64,000 nt of DNA from Falsiroseomonas sp051433165 (GTDB lineage: Bacteria > Pseudomonadota > Alphaproteobacteria > Acetobacterales > Acetobacteraceae): the NCBI RefSeq assembly GCF_051433165.1, contig NZ_JBHMFS010000014.1, positions 1-64,000 of the forward strand, read 5' to 3'. Of the stretch, positions 1 through 9,700 are shown in pieces; the stretch's first letter is position 1, and every line of letters begins with the position of its first letter. Made by a program: the position numbers and the translations under genes. Under the pieces are notes generated by a model, which worked only from the letters and a program-made list of their open reading frames with translations, did not search any database and had not been told where the DNA came from.

Positions 1-43
1 GGCGCGGCATCACCACCCGCGCTGGCCGGACAAGGCGCATGCC

Positions 44-922
44 TCACTCGGCGGAGCGGGCGGCCTCGTAGCCCGAGACGACGTCCAGCAGTTCGCGCGT
101 GATCGTCTCCTGTCGCCGGACGCGATAGATCTGGCGCAGATCGTCCCGTCGCTCTTCGATGTTACGCTCAGCCGCCTGCATGGCTGCCAGCCTGGATGCA
201 TGTTCGCTCGCCAGCGCCTCGGCCATGGCCCGATAGATCACCACGAAAAGCCGTTGCTGCACGAGCCATGACATCAGCCGCTCGGGATTCATCCGGAAGC
301 AGGGCAGTGACCGCCCGGGCCAGCGGGTTTCCGACAGGTCGCGCAGATACCCCTCGGGCAGCGGCAGCAGCCGGTGGGCCTGCGGCCGTGCGGCGACGCG
401 GCCTTCCCGGCGGTTGTGCACAAGCGAGACGGACCCGACCCCGTGCAGCCGGGTCCATCGGTCTATCTCCAGGATGACCGATTGGACCAGGCGCGAAATC
501 CCATCCACCGAACCCGGCAGGCGGTGAAGAAATTCTGCGCGGTGCCCCTCCGCCTCCAGCCGCGCCATGACGCGCGCGCCGATCACGCCCAGCACCGTTT
601 CCGTCCCGTCCAGCCGAACCTGGGCGAAGCGCGCGATGGTATCGTTGTAGCGTCCGCAAAGCCCGCGATCCGAACCGATCACGATCAGCCCCTCACGGCC
701 GCTCCCGCTGTCCGTACCTGGCAGGCGCAGGCCCGCCTCCCGGCGTTGGCGCAGCAGCGCCATCAGGCCCAGATCTACGGTGCGCGCATAATCCGCCATC
801 GCCTCCTCGGCGCGCTCGTATTGCCGGATGCTGACGGAGGACAGCGCCTTCATCGTGCGCACGATGGACTGGATGTCGCCCGTGGTATCGAGGGCGTCGG
901 ACAGGCTCTCAAGCGTTTCCAT
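44..922 (-). CDS. atpG: N-type ATPase gamma subunit
   Basis: This is the central rotor stalk of an N-type rotary ATPase, turning inside the alpha/beta head and contacting the c ring. The 292-residue protein starts at METLESLSDALDTTGDIQSI and keeps the gamma-family helical ends, including an ERNIEER segment near the C terminus. The frame is open further upstream, but that stretch lies inside atpA. The ATG at 922 gives a 14-bp overlap with the end of atpA, which implies translational coupling. It is the last gene of the atpDCQRBEFAG order. The middle is diverged from housekeeping gamma subunits, as expected for N-ATPases. Only 43 bases lie downstream in the window. Confidence 0.9.
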   Translation of the reverse strand: METLESLSDALDTTGDIQSIVRTMKALSSVSIRQYERAEEAMADYARTVDLGLMALLRQRREAGLRLPGTDSGSGREGLIVIGSDRGLCGRYNDTIARFAQVRLDGTETVLGVIGARVMARLEAEGHRAEFLHRLPGSVDGISRLVQSVILEIDRWTRLHGVGSVSLVHNRREGRVAARPQAHRLLPLPEGYLRDLSETRWPGRSLPCFRMNPERLMSWLVQQRLFVVIYRAMAEALASEHASRLAAMQAAERNIEERRDDLRQIYRVRRQETITRELLDVVSGYEAARSAE

Positions 923-2444
923 TGCCTGTTCCTGCCTCCGCGCCGGACAGCGCCTCTCGCAACGTCTTGATAAGCGCCGCGCGATCCTCGTCGCCCAACT
1001 TCGCACCTTCGGTGATCCGGTCGCAGAGGTCGGGCAGGTTCGCGCGCACGGCCGCGCAGACCGTGCGCTCGGCCCCGGCCACCGCCCCGGGTTCGAGATC
1101 GTCGAACAGGCCCTCCGTCGCCGCCAGCAGGGCCGCGATCTGCTCGGGCACGTCCACATGGTCGTGCTCGCGCTGCTTGAGCACCTCGCGCACCCGCAGG
1201 CCGCGCGTAAGCCTGCGGCGCGTCTCGGCGTCGAGCTGCGTGCCGAAGCGGGCGAAGGTCTCCAGCTCCTCGAACTGCGCGTACATCAGCCGCAAATTGC
1301 CGGCGACGGCGCGGAATGCGGGCAGCTGCACCTTGCCGCCCACGCGACTGACCGAGGTGCCGATGTCGATGGCCGGCAGGTGCCCCTTCTCGAACAGCCC
1401 TGGCGACAGATAGATCTGCCCGTCGGTGATCGAGATGAGGTTCGTCGGGATGAAGGCCGAGATGTTCTGCGCCTGCGTCTCCACCACCGGCAGCGCCGTG
1501 AGCGACCCACCGCCGTATTCCTCCCGCAGTTGGGTCGCGCGCTCGAGCAGGCGGGAGTGGATATAGAAGATGTCGCCGGGATAGGCTTCGCGCCCGGGCG
1601 GCCGGCGCAGCAGAAGCGACAACTCGCGGTAGGCCCGCGCATGGCGGGTGAGATCGTCATAGACGATCAGCACGTCGCGCCCGGCGGCCATGAAGTGCTC
1701 GGCCATGGAGGTTGCGGCGTAGGGGGCCACGAATTGCAGGCCCGGCGCATCCTCGCCACTGGCCACGACGACGATCGTACGCTCCATCGCGCCGCCTTCG
1801 CGCAGGCTCTGAATGACGCGCACGACCGCCGAGGCGCGCTGGCCGATGGCGCAGTAGATCGACAGCACGCCGCTGTCGCGCTGGTTCAGGATCGCATCGA
1901 CGGCGATGGCGGTCTTGCCGGTCTGGCGGTCGCCGAGGATGAGTTCGCGCTGCCCCCGGCCGATCGGGATCCCGGCATCGATGGCCTTGATTCCGGTCTG
2001 CAGCGGCACCTGGACCGGCGCGCGGTGCATGATGGGCGGGGACGGCTGCTCGATGGGCAGGAACCGCTCGGCGTCAATCGGGCTGCCGCCATCGATCGGG
2101 CGGCCCAATGCATCCACCACCCGGCCGATCAGGCCCGCCCCCACCGGCACGTCCACGACACGGCCGGTGCGCCGCACGGGGTCGCCGGGCCGCAAGCGCG
2201 AGGTCGCGCCAAGGACGATAACGCCGGCGCGATGTTCGCTGAGGTTCGAGGCGATCCCCATGACCCCGCCGGAGAAGGTCAGCAGTTCGTCGGCGCGCAG
2301 GTCAGTGAATCCCACCACCTCCGCGATGCCGTTGCCGACGGACAGGACATGCGCGACCTCCGCCAGTTCGATTGCCGGCCGGACACGCGCCAGCGCATCC
2401 TCAAGTGGGGCGAAGAGATCGCCGTGCAGGTCAGCGAGTTTCAT
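909..2444 (-). CDS. atpA: N-type ATPase alpha subunit
   Basis: Alpha subunit of the catalytic head, 511 residues, the usual length. The P-loop GDRQTGKT is at residues 171-178, followed by the conserved AIDAGIPIGRGQRELILGD-type context and an SRVGG motif further on. Alpha subunits bind nucleotide at non-catalytic sites. The start abuts the end of the b-subunit gene (overlap of one base) and the 3' end overlaps atpG. In a canonical F-type operon a delta gene would precede alpha; here none does, a recognised property of N-ATPase operons. Confidence 0.95.
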   Translation of the reverse strand: MKLADLHGDLFAPLEDALARVRPAIELAEVAHVLSVGNGIAEVVGFTDLRADELLTFSGGVMGIASNLSEHRAGVIVLGATSRLRPGDPVRRTGRVVDVPVGAGLIGRVVDALGRPIDGGSPIDAERFLPIEQPSPPIMHRAPVQVPLQTGIKAIDAGIPIGRGQRELILGDRQTGKTAIAVDAILNQRDSGVLSIYCAIGQRASAVVRVIQSLREGGAMERTIVVVASGEDAPGLQFVAPYAATSMAEHFMAAGRDVLIVYDDLTRHARAYRELSLLLRRPPGREAYPGDIFYIHSRLLERATQLREEYGGGSLTALPVVETQAQNISAFIPTNLISITDGQIYLSPGLFEKGHLPAIDIGTSVSRVGGKVQLPAFRAVAGNLRLMYAQFEELETFARFGTQLDAETRRRLTRGLRVREVLKQREHDHVDVPEQIAALLAATEGLFDDLEPGAVAGAERTVCAAVRANLPDLCDRITEGAKLGDEDRAALIKTLREALSGAEAGTGNGNA

Positions 2445-3238
2445 CAGCTGGTAGCCGGTGCGCCGCCGGGGCGGTGGCGACCGGTGCCCTCGATCACCTC
2501 ATCGAGCGTCGTCTCAAGGCGGTGCAGGAACCGGGCGGCGGACCACTCGACCGTCTGCTCCCCGATGACCAGGCGCATCCCGAGGAGCAGGTCGCCGTCC
2601 TCATGATACTCGACGGCGATGTCGCGCGCGACGCATTCATGAATGGCGCGCGTGACCTGGCTGCGTGCGCCAGACTTGAGCGCGACGCCGCTGTCCACCC
2701 GCGCCGGCCCCTCCGCGCGTGATGCCGCGCGCATGAGCTTGTCGCGCTCGCCAGCATCAAGGGCCGCGAGGCGGTCCGCGAAGGTGCCGGCCACCTGGCC
2801 GGCCAGGTCGCTGCCCACATAGTCCCGCAGCACGCGGCCTACGATGTCGAGCACCTGATGGCCGGCGCGCTGCCGCAACCGTGCCGCGAAGGCCTCCCGC
2901 TCGTCGTCCAGATGCGCGCGCCAGGCCGTGCGCTTCGCTTCCATGTCTTCCTGGATGTCCTTCTCGAGGCGGGCGCGGAGCGCGGCGGCCTCCCGGCGCG
3001 CATCGTCCAGGGCCTTCTCCCGGCTGGCTTCCAGCGCTTGCTGCCGCTCGCGCAGGCGGACCGCCTCCGCCTCAACCTCCACGCGCGCAGCCTTCGCTTC
3101 GGACAGGCGGGATTCGATGCGCTCCTCCCTGCGCGCCATGGCCTGGATGATGGGGCGATAAAGGAAGCGCTGCAGCAACCAGACAAGAACGAGGAAGTTG
3201 AAGATCTGCGCAGCGACCGTCAGCCAGTCGATCTGCAT
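2444..3238 (-). CDS. atpF: N-type ATPase b subunit
   Basis: Peripheral stalk b subunit of about 264 residues, starting MQIDWLTVAAQIFNFLVLVW. It has one N-terminal membrane helix followed by a long charged coiled coil (RREERIESRLSEAKAARVEVEAE type) running past residue 120. It is much longer than the usual b subunit of about 160 residues. The extra C-terminal part fits the N-ATPase pattern, where an extended b may do the work of the missing delta; that role is an inference. The in-frame start ten codons upstream would overlap the c-subunit gene, so the ATG at 3238, five bases after it, is preferred. Confidence 0.85.
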   Translation of the reverse strand: MQIDWLTVAAQIFNFLVLVWLLQRFLYRPIIQAMARREERIESRLSEAKAARVEVEAEAVRLRERQQALEASREKALDDARREAAALRARLEKDIQEDMEAKRTAWRAHLDDEREAFAARLRQRAGHQVLDIVGRVLRDYVGSDLAGQVAGTFADRLAALDAGERDKLMRAASRAEGPARVDSGVALKSGARSQVTRAIHECVARDIAVEYHEDGDLLLGMRLVIGEQTVEWSAARFLHRLETTLDEVIEGTGRHRPGGAPATS

Positions 3239-3242
3239 GGAT

Positions 3243-3533
3243 TCAGCCCCCGCCAGCTCTCGCGGCACTTGTCGCGACGATTTCCGTGAACGGGTTGGCG
3301 AAGATCAGGATCATCGACACCACGAAGCAGTAGATCGCCGTGGATTCAATCATCGCGAGGCTGACGAACAGCGTCCGCGTGATCGTGTTCGCGGCCTCAG
3401 GCTGCTGCGCGATCGCCTGCAGGGCCTGCGCCGCGGCACGCCCCTCGGCCAGGGCGGGGCCGATCGAGCCGATGGCGATGGTCAGCCCTGCGGTAAAGAT
3501 CGAGACCACGGCAACCCAGGTTGCTGCATCCAT
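3243..3533 (-). CDS. atpE: N-type ATPase c subunit (rotor ring)
   Basis: A 96-residue two-helix hairpin that forms the ion-carrying ring. Helix 1 carries GSIGPALAEG with Glu30 at the position of Gln32 in the Ilyobacter tartaricus Na+ ring. Helix 2 carries the ion carboxylate Glu63 in MIESTAIY, with Ser64, Thr65 and Tyr68 matching known Na+ ligands. The loop RQP motif appears as QQP. Two carboxylates per hairpin plus the EST-Y pattern is the N-ATPase signature. It suggests Na+ coupling, but the related Burkholderia pseudomallei N-ATPase ring was reported to be H+-specific, so the ion cannot be settled from sequence. Confidence 0.95.
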   Translation of the reverse strand: MDAATWVAVVSIFTAGLTIAIGSIGPALAEGRAAAQALQAIAQQPEAANTITRTLFVSLAMIESTAIYCFVVSMILIFANPFTEIVATSAARAGGG

Positions 3534-3535
3534 GC

Positions 3536-4246
3536 TCAGTCTCCTGTGGGGTTCGGGGGCGCGGCCGGGCTTTCGGATCCGCGGCGCGTGCGGCTGGCGG
3601 AACCGATGTAGACCATCGCGAGAATGGCGAAGATGTAGGCCTGGATCAGGCCTGTGAGCAGGCCGAGCAACTGCATCACCACAGGGAAGAAAAAGGGCGC
3701 CACGCTGATCAGGATGCCGACAATCACCGTCCCGCTCATCACGTTGCCATAGAGCCGCACGGCGAGGGCGATGGTACGTGAGATTTCGCCGACGATGTTG
3801 AAGGGCAGCATCAGCGGCGTCGGCTGCAGATAGGCGCGCAGATAGGCGCCCAGGCCGCGTTCACCGATGGAAAACAGCGGCACCGCGATCAACACGCAGA
3901 TCGCCAGCGCGACGGTGGTGGAGAGTGATCCGGTCGGCGCCTGATAGCCCGGCACCACCGACAACACGTTCGACGTGGCGATAAACAGGAACAGCGTGCC
4001 GATGAAGGGCAGGTAGCGGATGGGCTTGTCCGCGCCGATCTCCGCGATCTGGTCACGGATGCCCGAGACAATGACTTCCAGCATCACCTGCCAGCGCGAG
4101 ACGGTCTCACCATCGCTCAGCCGCGCCGTTATCGCCCAGGAGCCGAGGACGAGCAGCGCCATCACCAGCCAGGTGAAGACGATCGTGGCATTGAGCTGCC
4201 AGCCCCGCCAATCGTAGAGGACCCAGCTGTCGGGGCTTATTTCCAT
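3536..4246 (-). CDS. atpB: N-type ATPase a subunit (ion channel stator)
   Basis: A 236-residue multi-helix membrane protein forming the two ion half-channels against the c ring. The essential arginine is Arg164 in the LAVRLYGNVMSG motif. The frame is open well upstream, but that part overlaps atpR. The ATG at 4246, MEISPDSWVLYDWRG, gives a 10-bp overlap with atpR and matches the family start. Its neighbours are atpR upstream and atpE downstream, separated by two bases. Confidence 0.9.
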   Translation of the reverse strand: MEISPDSWVLYDWRGWQLNATIVFTWLVMALLVLGSWAITARLSDGETVSRWQVMLEVIVSGIRDQIAEIGADKPIRYLPFIGTLFLFIATSNVLSVVPGYQAPTGSLSTTVALAICVLIAVPLFSIGERGLGAYLRAYLQPTPLMLPFNIVGEISRTIALAVRLYGNVMSGTVIVGILISVAPFFFPVVMQLLGLLTGLIQAYIFAILAMVYIGSASRTRRGSESPAAPPNPTGD

Positions 4247-4539
4247 GCTGCGCCCGCCGGCGTGCCGCGGCCCGCGAGGCGCGTCGCGGCAAACCGCGCG
4301 GCGATGAACCCGACCAGCGCCCCGACAAGCCCCTCGGCCGGCACGGCCAAGGCGACCGCGGCGGCCATCGCGGCCAGCAGCAGCGCCGCCCGTGCGATCC
4401 TGAGCCCGACAAAGCCCGCGAGGCCGCCACGGTCCTGCGGCAGACGCCGCACCGCCAGCCAAAGCAGCGCCATATAGAGGGCGCCGATGCCCGCCCCCAC
4501 GAGCATCGCGGCAAGGAGCGAGAGGGCCGAGGCGCTCAT
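4237..4539 (-). CDS. atpR: N-ATPase accessory membrane protein AtpR
   Basis: A 100-residue protein with three predicted hydrophobic segments (about residues 4-28, 42-68 and 70-85). Small proteins of this type, encoded between atpQ and the a subunit, are called AtpR and are diagnostic of N-ATPase operons. Conserved arginines lie between the membrane segments. AtpR is thought to act in assembly or stability of the membrane sector, which is not proven. The call rests on gene position, size and topology as much as on sequence. Confidence 0.8.
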   Translation of the reverse strand: MSASALSLLAAMLVGAGIGALYMALLWLAVRRLPQDRGGLAGFVGLRIARAALLLAAMAAAVALAVPAEGLVGALVGFIAARFAATRLAGRGTPAGAAWK

Positions 4540-4569
4540 GCCGTCTCCCCATGTGATTGCGACAAACGG

Positions 4570-4869
4570 TCAATCATCCCGTCCCTCCCGCTGGACCCAG
4601 AACCATGCGTTGAGCGCTCCCAGCACCGCGCCCGCGACGAGCAGCGTCAGCGTCCAGGAAACCGTGCCCGGCCAGTGCCGGTCCAGCCAGATGCCCAGCG
4701 CGATACCGGCCACGACCGGCACGGCGACGGACCAGCCCACCAGCCCGAACATCCCGAGGCCACGCCACGGGCTCGCCGTACCCCTCTTGCGGGCCGCCTC
4801 CATCCGCCGCGACTTGCGGGCGATGGTCTCGGCTTCGGTCTCGCTCTTCCTGTCGTGCTCACCGGTCAT
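4570..4869 (-). CDS. atpQ: N-ATPase accessory protein AtpQ (AtpI-like)
   Basis: A 99-residue protein with a charged N-terminal region (about 35 residues, rich in Lys, Arg and Glu) and two membrane helices. The glycine-rich motif GIALGIWLDRHWPG is typical of the AtpI/AtpQ family. AtpI-type proteins assist c-ring assembly or Mg2+ supply in F-ATPases; AtpQ is the N-ATPase counterpart. It overlaps the end of atpC by four bases and lies 30 bases before atpR. Confidence 0.8.
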   Translation of the reverse strand: MTGEHDRKSETEAETIARKSRRMEAARKRGTASPWRGLGMFGLVGWSVAVPVVAGIALGIWLDRHWPGTVSWTLTLLVAGAVLGALNAWFWVQREGRDD

Positions 4870-5258
4870 GACGACAGCGAGCCCAGGTCGCGGAAGCGGC
4901 GGATCATGCTCACCTCAAGGCGCGCCAGCGCCGCGCGGGCCTCGCGCTCGTCTTCGTCGCGCCGGCGGAAATCCGCATCGACCAGGGCCCGCAGCTCCCC
5001 GAGGTCCTCGCCCTCGACCGCGCCGCGAACGGCCACCCGCACCTCCTCGCCGCATTTGACCAGCGTGCCGGAATTGACCGCGACGAATCGCTCGGTGCCA
5101 TCCTCGGCCTCGTAGACCAGGATGCCCGGCACGAGTTCGCTGACGAAATCGATGTGATTGGGCAGCATTCCGAAATGCCCGTCGGGCCCCTCCGCCACGA
5201 TCCGCCGCGCGGGCTGATCGACATGGACGGACATCGGCGTGATGACCCTAAGCCGCAT
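4866..5258 (-). CDS. atpC: N-type ATPase epsilon subunit
   Basis: Rotor subunit epsilon, about 130 residues from MRLRVITPMSVHVDQ. The N-terminal beta-sandwich shows the family motif GHFGMLPNHIDFVSELVPG, and a short helical tail follows (ELRALVDADFRRRDEDE). It couples gamma to the c ring and may inhibit ATP hydrolysis. A start eight codons further upstream is open, but the ATG at 5258 aligns with the family and overlaps atpD by 11 bp. Confidence 0.88.
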   Translation of the reverse strand: MRLRVITPMSVHVDQPARRIVAEGPDGHFGMLPNHIDFVSELVPGILVYEAEDGTERFVAVNSGTLVKCGEEVRVAVRGAVEGEDLGELRALVDADFRRRDEDEREARAALARLEVSMIRRFRDLGSLSS

Positions 5259-6651
5259 CGGCGCCCTCCGTCTTGCTGTCAAGGTCGGCGACCGATCCGA
5301 TCATGTAGAAATCGCCCTCGTCGCGATCCGCAAAGGCTCCGGAGAGGATCTGCTCACAGCTTTCCAGAGTCTCGTCGAGAGTGACGAAGCGCCCCGGATT
5401 GCCCGTCATCGCCTCCGTCGAGAAGAAGGGTTGGGTCAGGAAACGCTCCAGCTGGCGGGCCTGGCGGACGGTGGCGCGATCCCGCTCCGAAAGCTCGTCC
5501 AGGCCGAGCATCGCGATGATGTCCTTCAGGTCCTCGTATTCGGCTAGGGTTGTGCGGACCCCGCGCGCGACATCGTAGTGGCGCTGGCTCACCGTCGCAG
5601 GCGTCAGCATCCGCGAGTAGGAGCGCAGCGGGTCGATCGCCGGATAGAGACCCTCGGAGGCCTTCTTTCGCGACAGCACGATCGAGGCCGAAAGATGGGC
5701 GAAGGTGTGCGTGGCCGCTGGGTCGGTGAAATCGTCGGCCGGCACGTAGACGGCCTGGATCGAGGTCATCGTGCCGCGGTCGGTCGAGCAGATCCGCTCC
5801 TCGAGCTCGGCGAGTTCGGTGCCCAGCGTTGGCTGGTAGCCCACCCGGCTGGGGATGCGGCCGAGCAGGCCCGAAACCTCCGACCCCGCCTGCACGAAGC
5901 GGAAGATGTTGTCGATCAGCACCAGCACGTTGCGGCGCAGATCGTCGCGGAAATACTCGGCCATCGTCAGCGCGGCATGGGCCACGCGAAAGCGCACGCC
6001 GGGGCTTTCATTCATCTGGCCGAACACCATCACGGTGTTGTCTCGAACGCCCGCCTCGCCCATCTCCCGATACAGTTCCTCAGCCTCGCGCGAGCGTTCG
6101 CCGACCCCGCAGAACAGGCTGACGCCGTCGTATTCGGCAACCATGTTGTGGATCATCTCGGTGATCAGCACGGTCTTGCCCACGCCGGCGCCGCCAAACA
6201 GCCCCGCCTTGCCGCCGCTCTCCAGCGGGCTCAGCAGGTCGATGGCCTTGATCCCGGTTTCGAAGATCGCACCCTCGACCCGACGCGCCGAGAGAGGCAC
6301 GGGTGCGCGCAGTATCGGCCTGCGGCGCATTTCGCCGAGGGGCGGGCCGTCGTCGATCGTGTCACCGAAAATGTTGAACATCCGGCCGAGCAGTGCCTCG
6401 CCTACGGGCACGTCGATCGGGCCGCCGGTGTCGCGCACGGCGAGGCCGATGCGCAGCTCGGGCGAGGGATTCATCACAAGCCCGCGGGCGATGTTCTCAC
6501 CCGGAAGCCCGGCGACCTCGATCACAATCTCGGGGTCGGTCAGCGTTACCAGGCGAGTCGAAATCGCGGGCAGACGCCCTTCGAAGCGAATGTCGGCGAC
6601 ACCGCCGCCGAGCCTTACGATATGGCCGATGCGCGTTTCGCGCTCCGTCAT
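5248..6651 (-). CDS. atpD: N-type ATPase beta subunit
   Basis: Catalytic beta subunit, 467 residues, the first gene of the operon. The P-loop GGAGVGKT is at 153-160, preceded by ETGIKAIDLLSP and followed by GVGERSREAEELY. The SQRHYDVARGVR segment is conserved. A GAGGAG ribosome-binding site lies eight bases before the ATG. The 107 bases upstream separate it from the glucan synthase stop and hold an AT-rich element that may be the promoter. Beta first with no delta gene distinguishes this set from a housekeeping F-ATPase operon, which must lie elsewhere in the genome. Confidence 0.95.
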   Translation of the reverse strand: MTERETRIGHIVRLGGGVADIRFEGRLPAISTRLVTLTDPEIVIEVAGLPGENIARGLVMNPSPELRIGLAVRDTGGPIDVPVGEALLGRMFNIFGDTIDDGPPLGEMRRRPILRAPVPLSARRVEGAIFETGIKAIDLLSPLESGGKAGLFGGAGVGKTVLITEMIHNMVAEYDGVSLFCGVGERSREAEELYREMGEAGVRDNTVMVFGQMNESPGVRFRVAHAALTMAEYFRDDLRRNVLVLIDNIFRFVQAGSEVSGLLGRIPSRVGYQPTLGTELAELEERICSTDRGTMTSIQAVYVPADDFTDPAATHTFAHLSASIVLSRKKASEGLYPAIDPLRSYSRMLTPATVSQRHYDVARGVRTTLAEYEDLKDIIAMLGLDELSERDRATVRQARQLERFLTQPFFSTEAMTGNPGRFVTLDETLESCEQILSGAFADRDEGDFYMIGSVADLDSKTEGADAA

Positions 6652-6712
6652 CGCCAGTTCTCCTCAGGCTGCCATGCATGTTGCACCGATGAGTCGTCGC
6701 AGGGTAGGACCA

Positions 6713-6725
6713 TTTTTGCGAAAAA
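6713..6725. promoter_or_regulatory. AT-rich symmetric element upstream of atpD
   Basis: TTTTTGCGAAAAA is a 5-bp symmetric A/T pair around GCG, the most AT-rich spot nearby in a very GC-rich sequence. It sits about 65 bases before the atpD start in the only gap between the glucan synthase gene and the N-ATPase operon. It could be part of the promoter or a protein-binding site; no clear -35/-10 pair can be assigned. Confidence 0.3.
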
Positions 6726-6758
6726 GTTTATGTGCCTACTGAAGAAAAGGGCACGAAC

Positions 6759-9700
6759 TCATCGAGCATGTATTCCGGTGGACGACACGGCCCCGGCAGC
6801 CGCGGGCTTTCGCAGGCCGAGGCGCACAAACAACCGGTGGCTTGCGCCATCATCGACCAGTTGGAGGCGCAACGGGCCGCCCCCGATCGGCTCCCCATCC
6901 AAGCTGCCCTCGGCAATGCCACGCTCGACGCCCTCCGGGTTCTCGACGCGGATCTCGTAGCGTGCCGTGCCATGACGCAGCGTGACCTCAAATCCAGGCC
7001 AGTCCGCAGGGATGCAGGGGTCGAACAGAAGCGTTCCCGACTGCAGGCGCAGCCCCAGAATGCTCTCGATGCCGGCACGCTGCATCCAGCCGGAGGAGCC
7101 CGTGTACCAGGTCCAGCCGCCGCGGCCGACATGAGGTGGCGTTGCACTGATGTCAGCGGCCACGACGTACGGCTCCACCTTGTAGCGATGCACGTCCGAG
7201 CGTGTGCGGGCGTGGTTGATCGGGTTCATCATTGCAAACAACCTGCCGGCCTTGCTGCCCTTGCCAAGCGCGGCAAATGCCATGACCAGCCATAGACCCG
7301 CATGGGTGTACTGCCCGCCGTTTTCCCGCACGCCCGGCGGATAGGCCTTGATGTAGCCTGGATCCTCCGTTGTCTGATCAAAGGGCGGCGTGAACAGCAG
7401 GGCGAGGCCCTCGGCTGGCCGGATCAGTTCGCGCTCCGCCGAAGCCATCGCATGCTCCGCGCGCACCGGATCGGCCGCGCCGGACAGCACGGCCCAGGAT
7501 TGGGCGATGGAGTCGATGCGGCATTCCGTCCCAGCCGCGCTGCCGAGCGGCGTGCCATCATCATAGAAGGCACGCCGATACCAATCGCCATCCCACGCCT
7601 CGCGCTCAAGCGCCGACTGCAGCTTGGACGCATGCTCCTGCCAGGCCGCGACCCGATCGACGTCGCCTCGTGCTGCGGCGCGCCGGCGGAAAGCCGTGAA
7701 GGCGCTGTGCAGCATCCAGCCGAGCCACACACTTTCGCCCTCGCCCTTCTCGCCCACCCGGTTCATGCCGTCGTTCCAGTCGCCGGTGCCCATCAGCGGC
7801 AGGCCGTGGCGGCCGACCGCCATGCTTTGGTCCAACGCGCGGGCGCAGTGCTCGAACAGCGTGGCGGTCGTCTCGGCCACCTCCGGCTGGAAGAAGCGCT
7901 CATGCTCGCCTGGTGCCAGCACAGCGCCTTCCAGGAAGGGCACCTGTTCGTCCAGGATGGCGGCATCGCCCGTGGCCGTGATGTAGTGATCCACCGCGAG
8001 CGCCAGCCATCCGCGATCATCGGAGATGCGCGTGCGCACACCCTGGCCGGAATGGGGCAGCCACCAGTGCTGCACGTCGCCTTCGACGAATTGCCGCGAC
8101 GCGGCACGCAGCAGATGCGCGCGCGTCTCCGCCGGACGCGAGGCAACCAGCGCCATGCCGTCCTGCAACTGGTCGCGGAAGCCATAGGCCCCGCTGGCCT
8201 GGTAGAACCCAGCCCGCGCCCAGACGCGGCACGACAGCGCCTGGTAGAGCAGCCATCCGTTCAGCATGATGTCCATCGGCCTGTCGGGCGTGCGAACCTG
8301 GATGCGGCCAAGCACATCGTCCCAATGCGCCGTCACTTCGGCGGCGACGGCATCAAGGTCCGCGGCGCGGTACCGTGTCACCAGCGCACGCGCCGCCTGC
8401 GCGTCAGCCGCCTGGCCCAGGAAGCACACGATCTCGACACTGCCATGCGCCGGCAGCGTCACGCGGCTCTGCATCGCCCCGCAGGGGTCAAGCCCGCCAC
8501 CGACCGTATTGGACAGCGGCGCCGTACTGGCCACGCCCGCCGGGTCCGCCAGCGAGCCATTGCTCCCGATGAATTCACGCCGGTCGCCCGTCCAGCTGGT
8601 CTGCGCGCCCCGCAGATCTAAAAAGGCGACGCGTGTTCCAAACGGGATGTTCCACGGGTTGCGCGCGAACATCGCGCCGGTTTCGGAATCGATCGCGGTG
8701 GTGACGAAAGGCAACGTCGCGGTCCGCGAAGGCCCGAGCACCCATTCCACATAGGCGGTCACGCTGAGCCGCCGCGCGCGGCCCGACCGGTTGGTAAGCA
8801 GCAGGCGCGAGATCTTGATGCTGTCGGCGAGCGGCACGGATTGCGTCAGCTCCGCCCGGATACCGTTCGCCTCGTGCTCGAAACGGCTGTAGCCGCGGCC
8901 ATGCCGCGCCACATACCCCAACGCCTCATCACGGATCGGTAGCGCGGTGGGTGTCCAGACCGCGCCGGTCTCCTCGTCGCGCAGATAGAACGCCTCGCCC
9001 GGGCGGTCGGAGACCGGGTCGTTCGACCACGGCGTGATCTGGTTTTCCCGACTGTTGACCGCCCAGGTGAAGCCACCGCCCTCGGTCGGCACGTGAAAGC
9101 CGAAATGCGGGTTGGACACGACGTTGATCCAGGGTGCGGGCGTTGATTGGCCGGGGCCGAGAAGTGTCACGTATTCGCGACCATCCTGGTCGAAGCCGCC
9201 CAGCCCGTTGAACAGTTCAAGCTTCGACGATGGGGGTGTCGGCGCCTCGGTTGCGGCACGCGACGGCGCAGCAGGCAACCGCCTTGGCACCTGCTCGGCA
9301 GCATCGCGCGCTACCGGCGAAATCCTGTCTATCTGATCCGCCAGGCCCCCGCGCCGGGCCACCAGCACCACCCGTGCCGAAGCCCCTAGAAGGGCGCGTG
9401 CCTCGGCCGAAATGAGGTCAGCCCGCAGGACGTAGACCCGGCCCAGCCGGGGCTCGCCGCCGTGCTGCGCGCGGCTGGTTCGAACCAGCGCCTCCAGCGC
9501 CTCCTGCAGATCCTGGGTGTAGGATGACTGGCGATCGTTCAGGAAGACAATGTCCACAGCGAGCTGCTTGGCCCGCCAGTACTCGAAGGCCCGCAGCAAT
9601 TCCCGCGCGACGCCAAGGTTGTCGGCCTGATCAATCCGCAGAAGCAGGATGGGCAGGTCGCCCGAGATGCCCTGTGGCCAAAGCCCTGATTGCGGGCCGC

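Noticed and set aside
828..2606. 592-codon open frame on the plus strand
   Set aside because: Opposite atpA, atpG and atpF, which are unambiguous.
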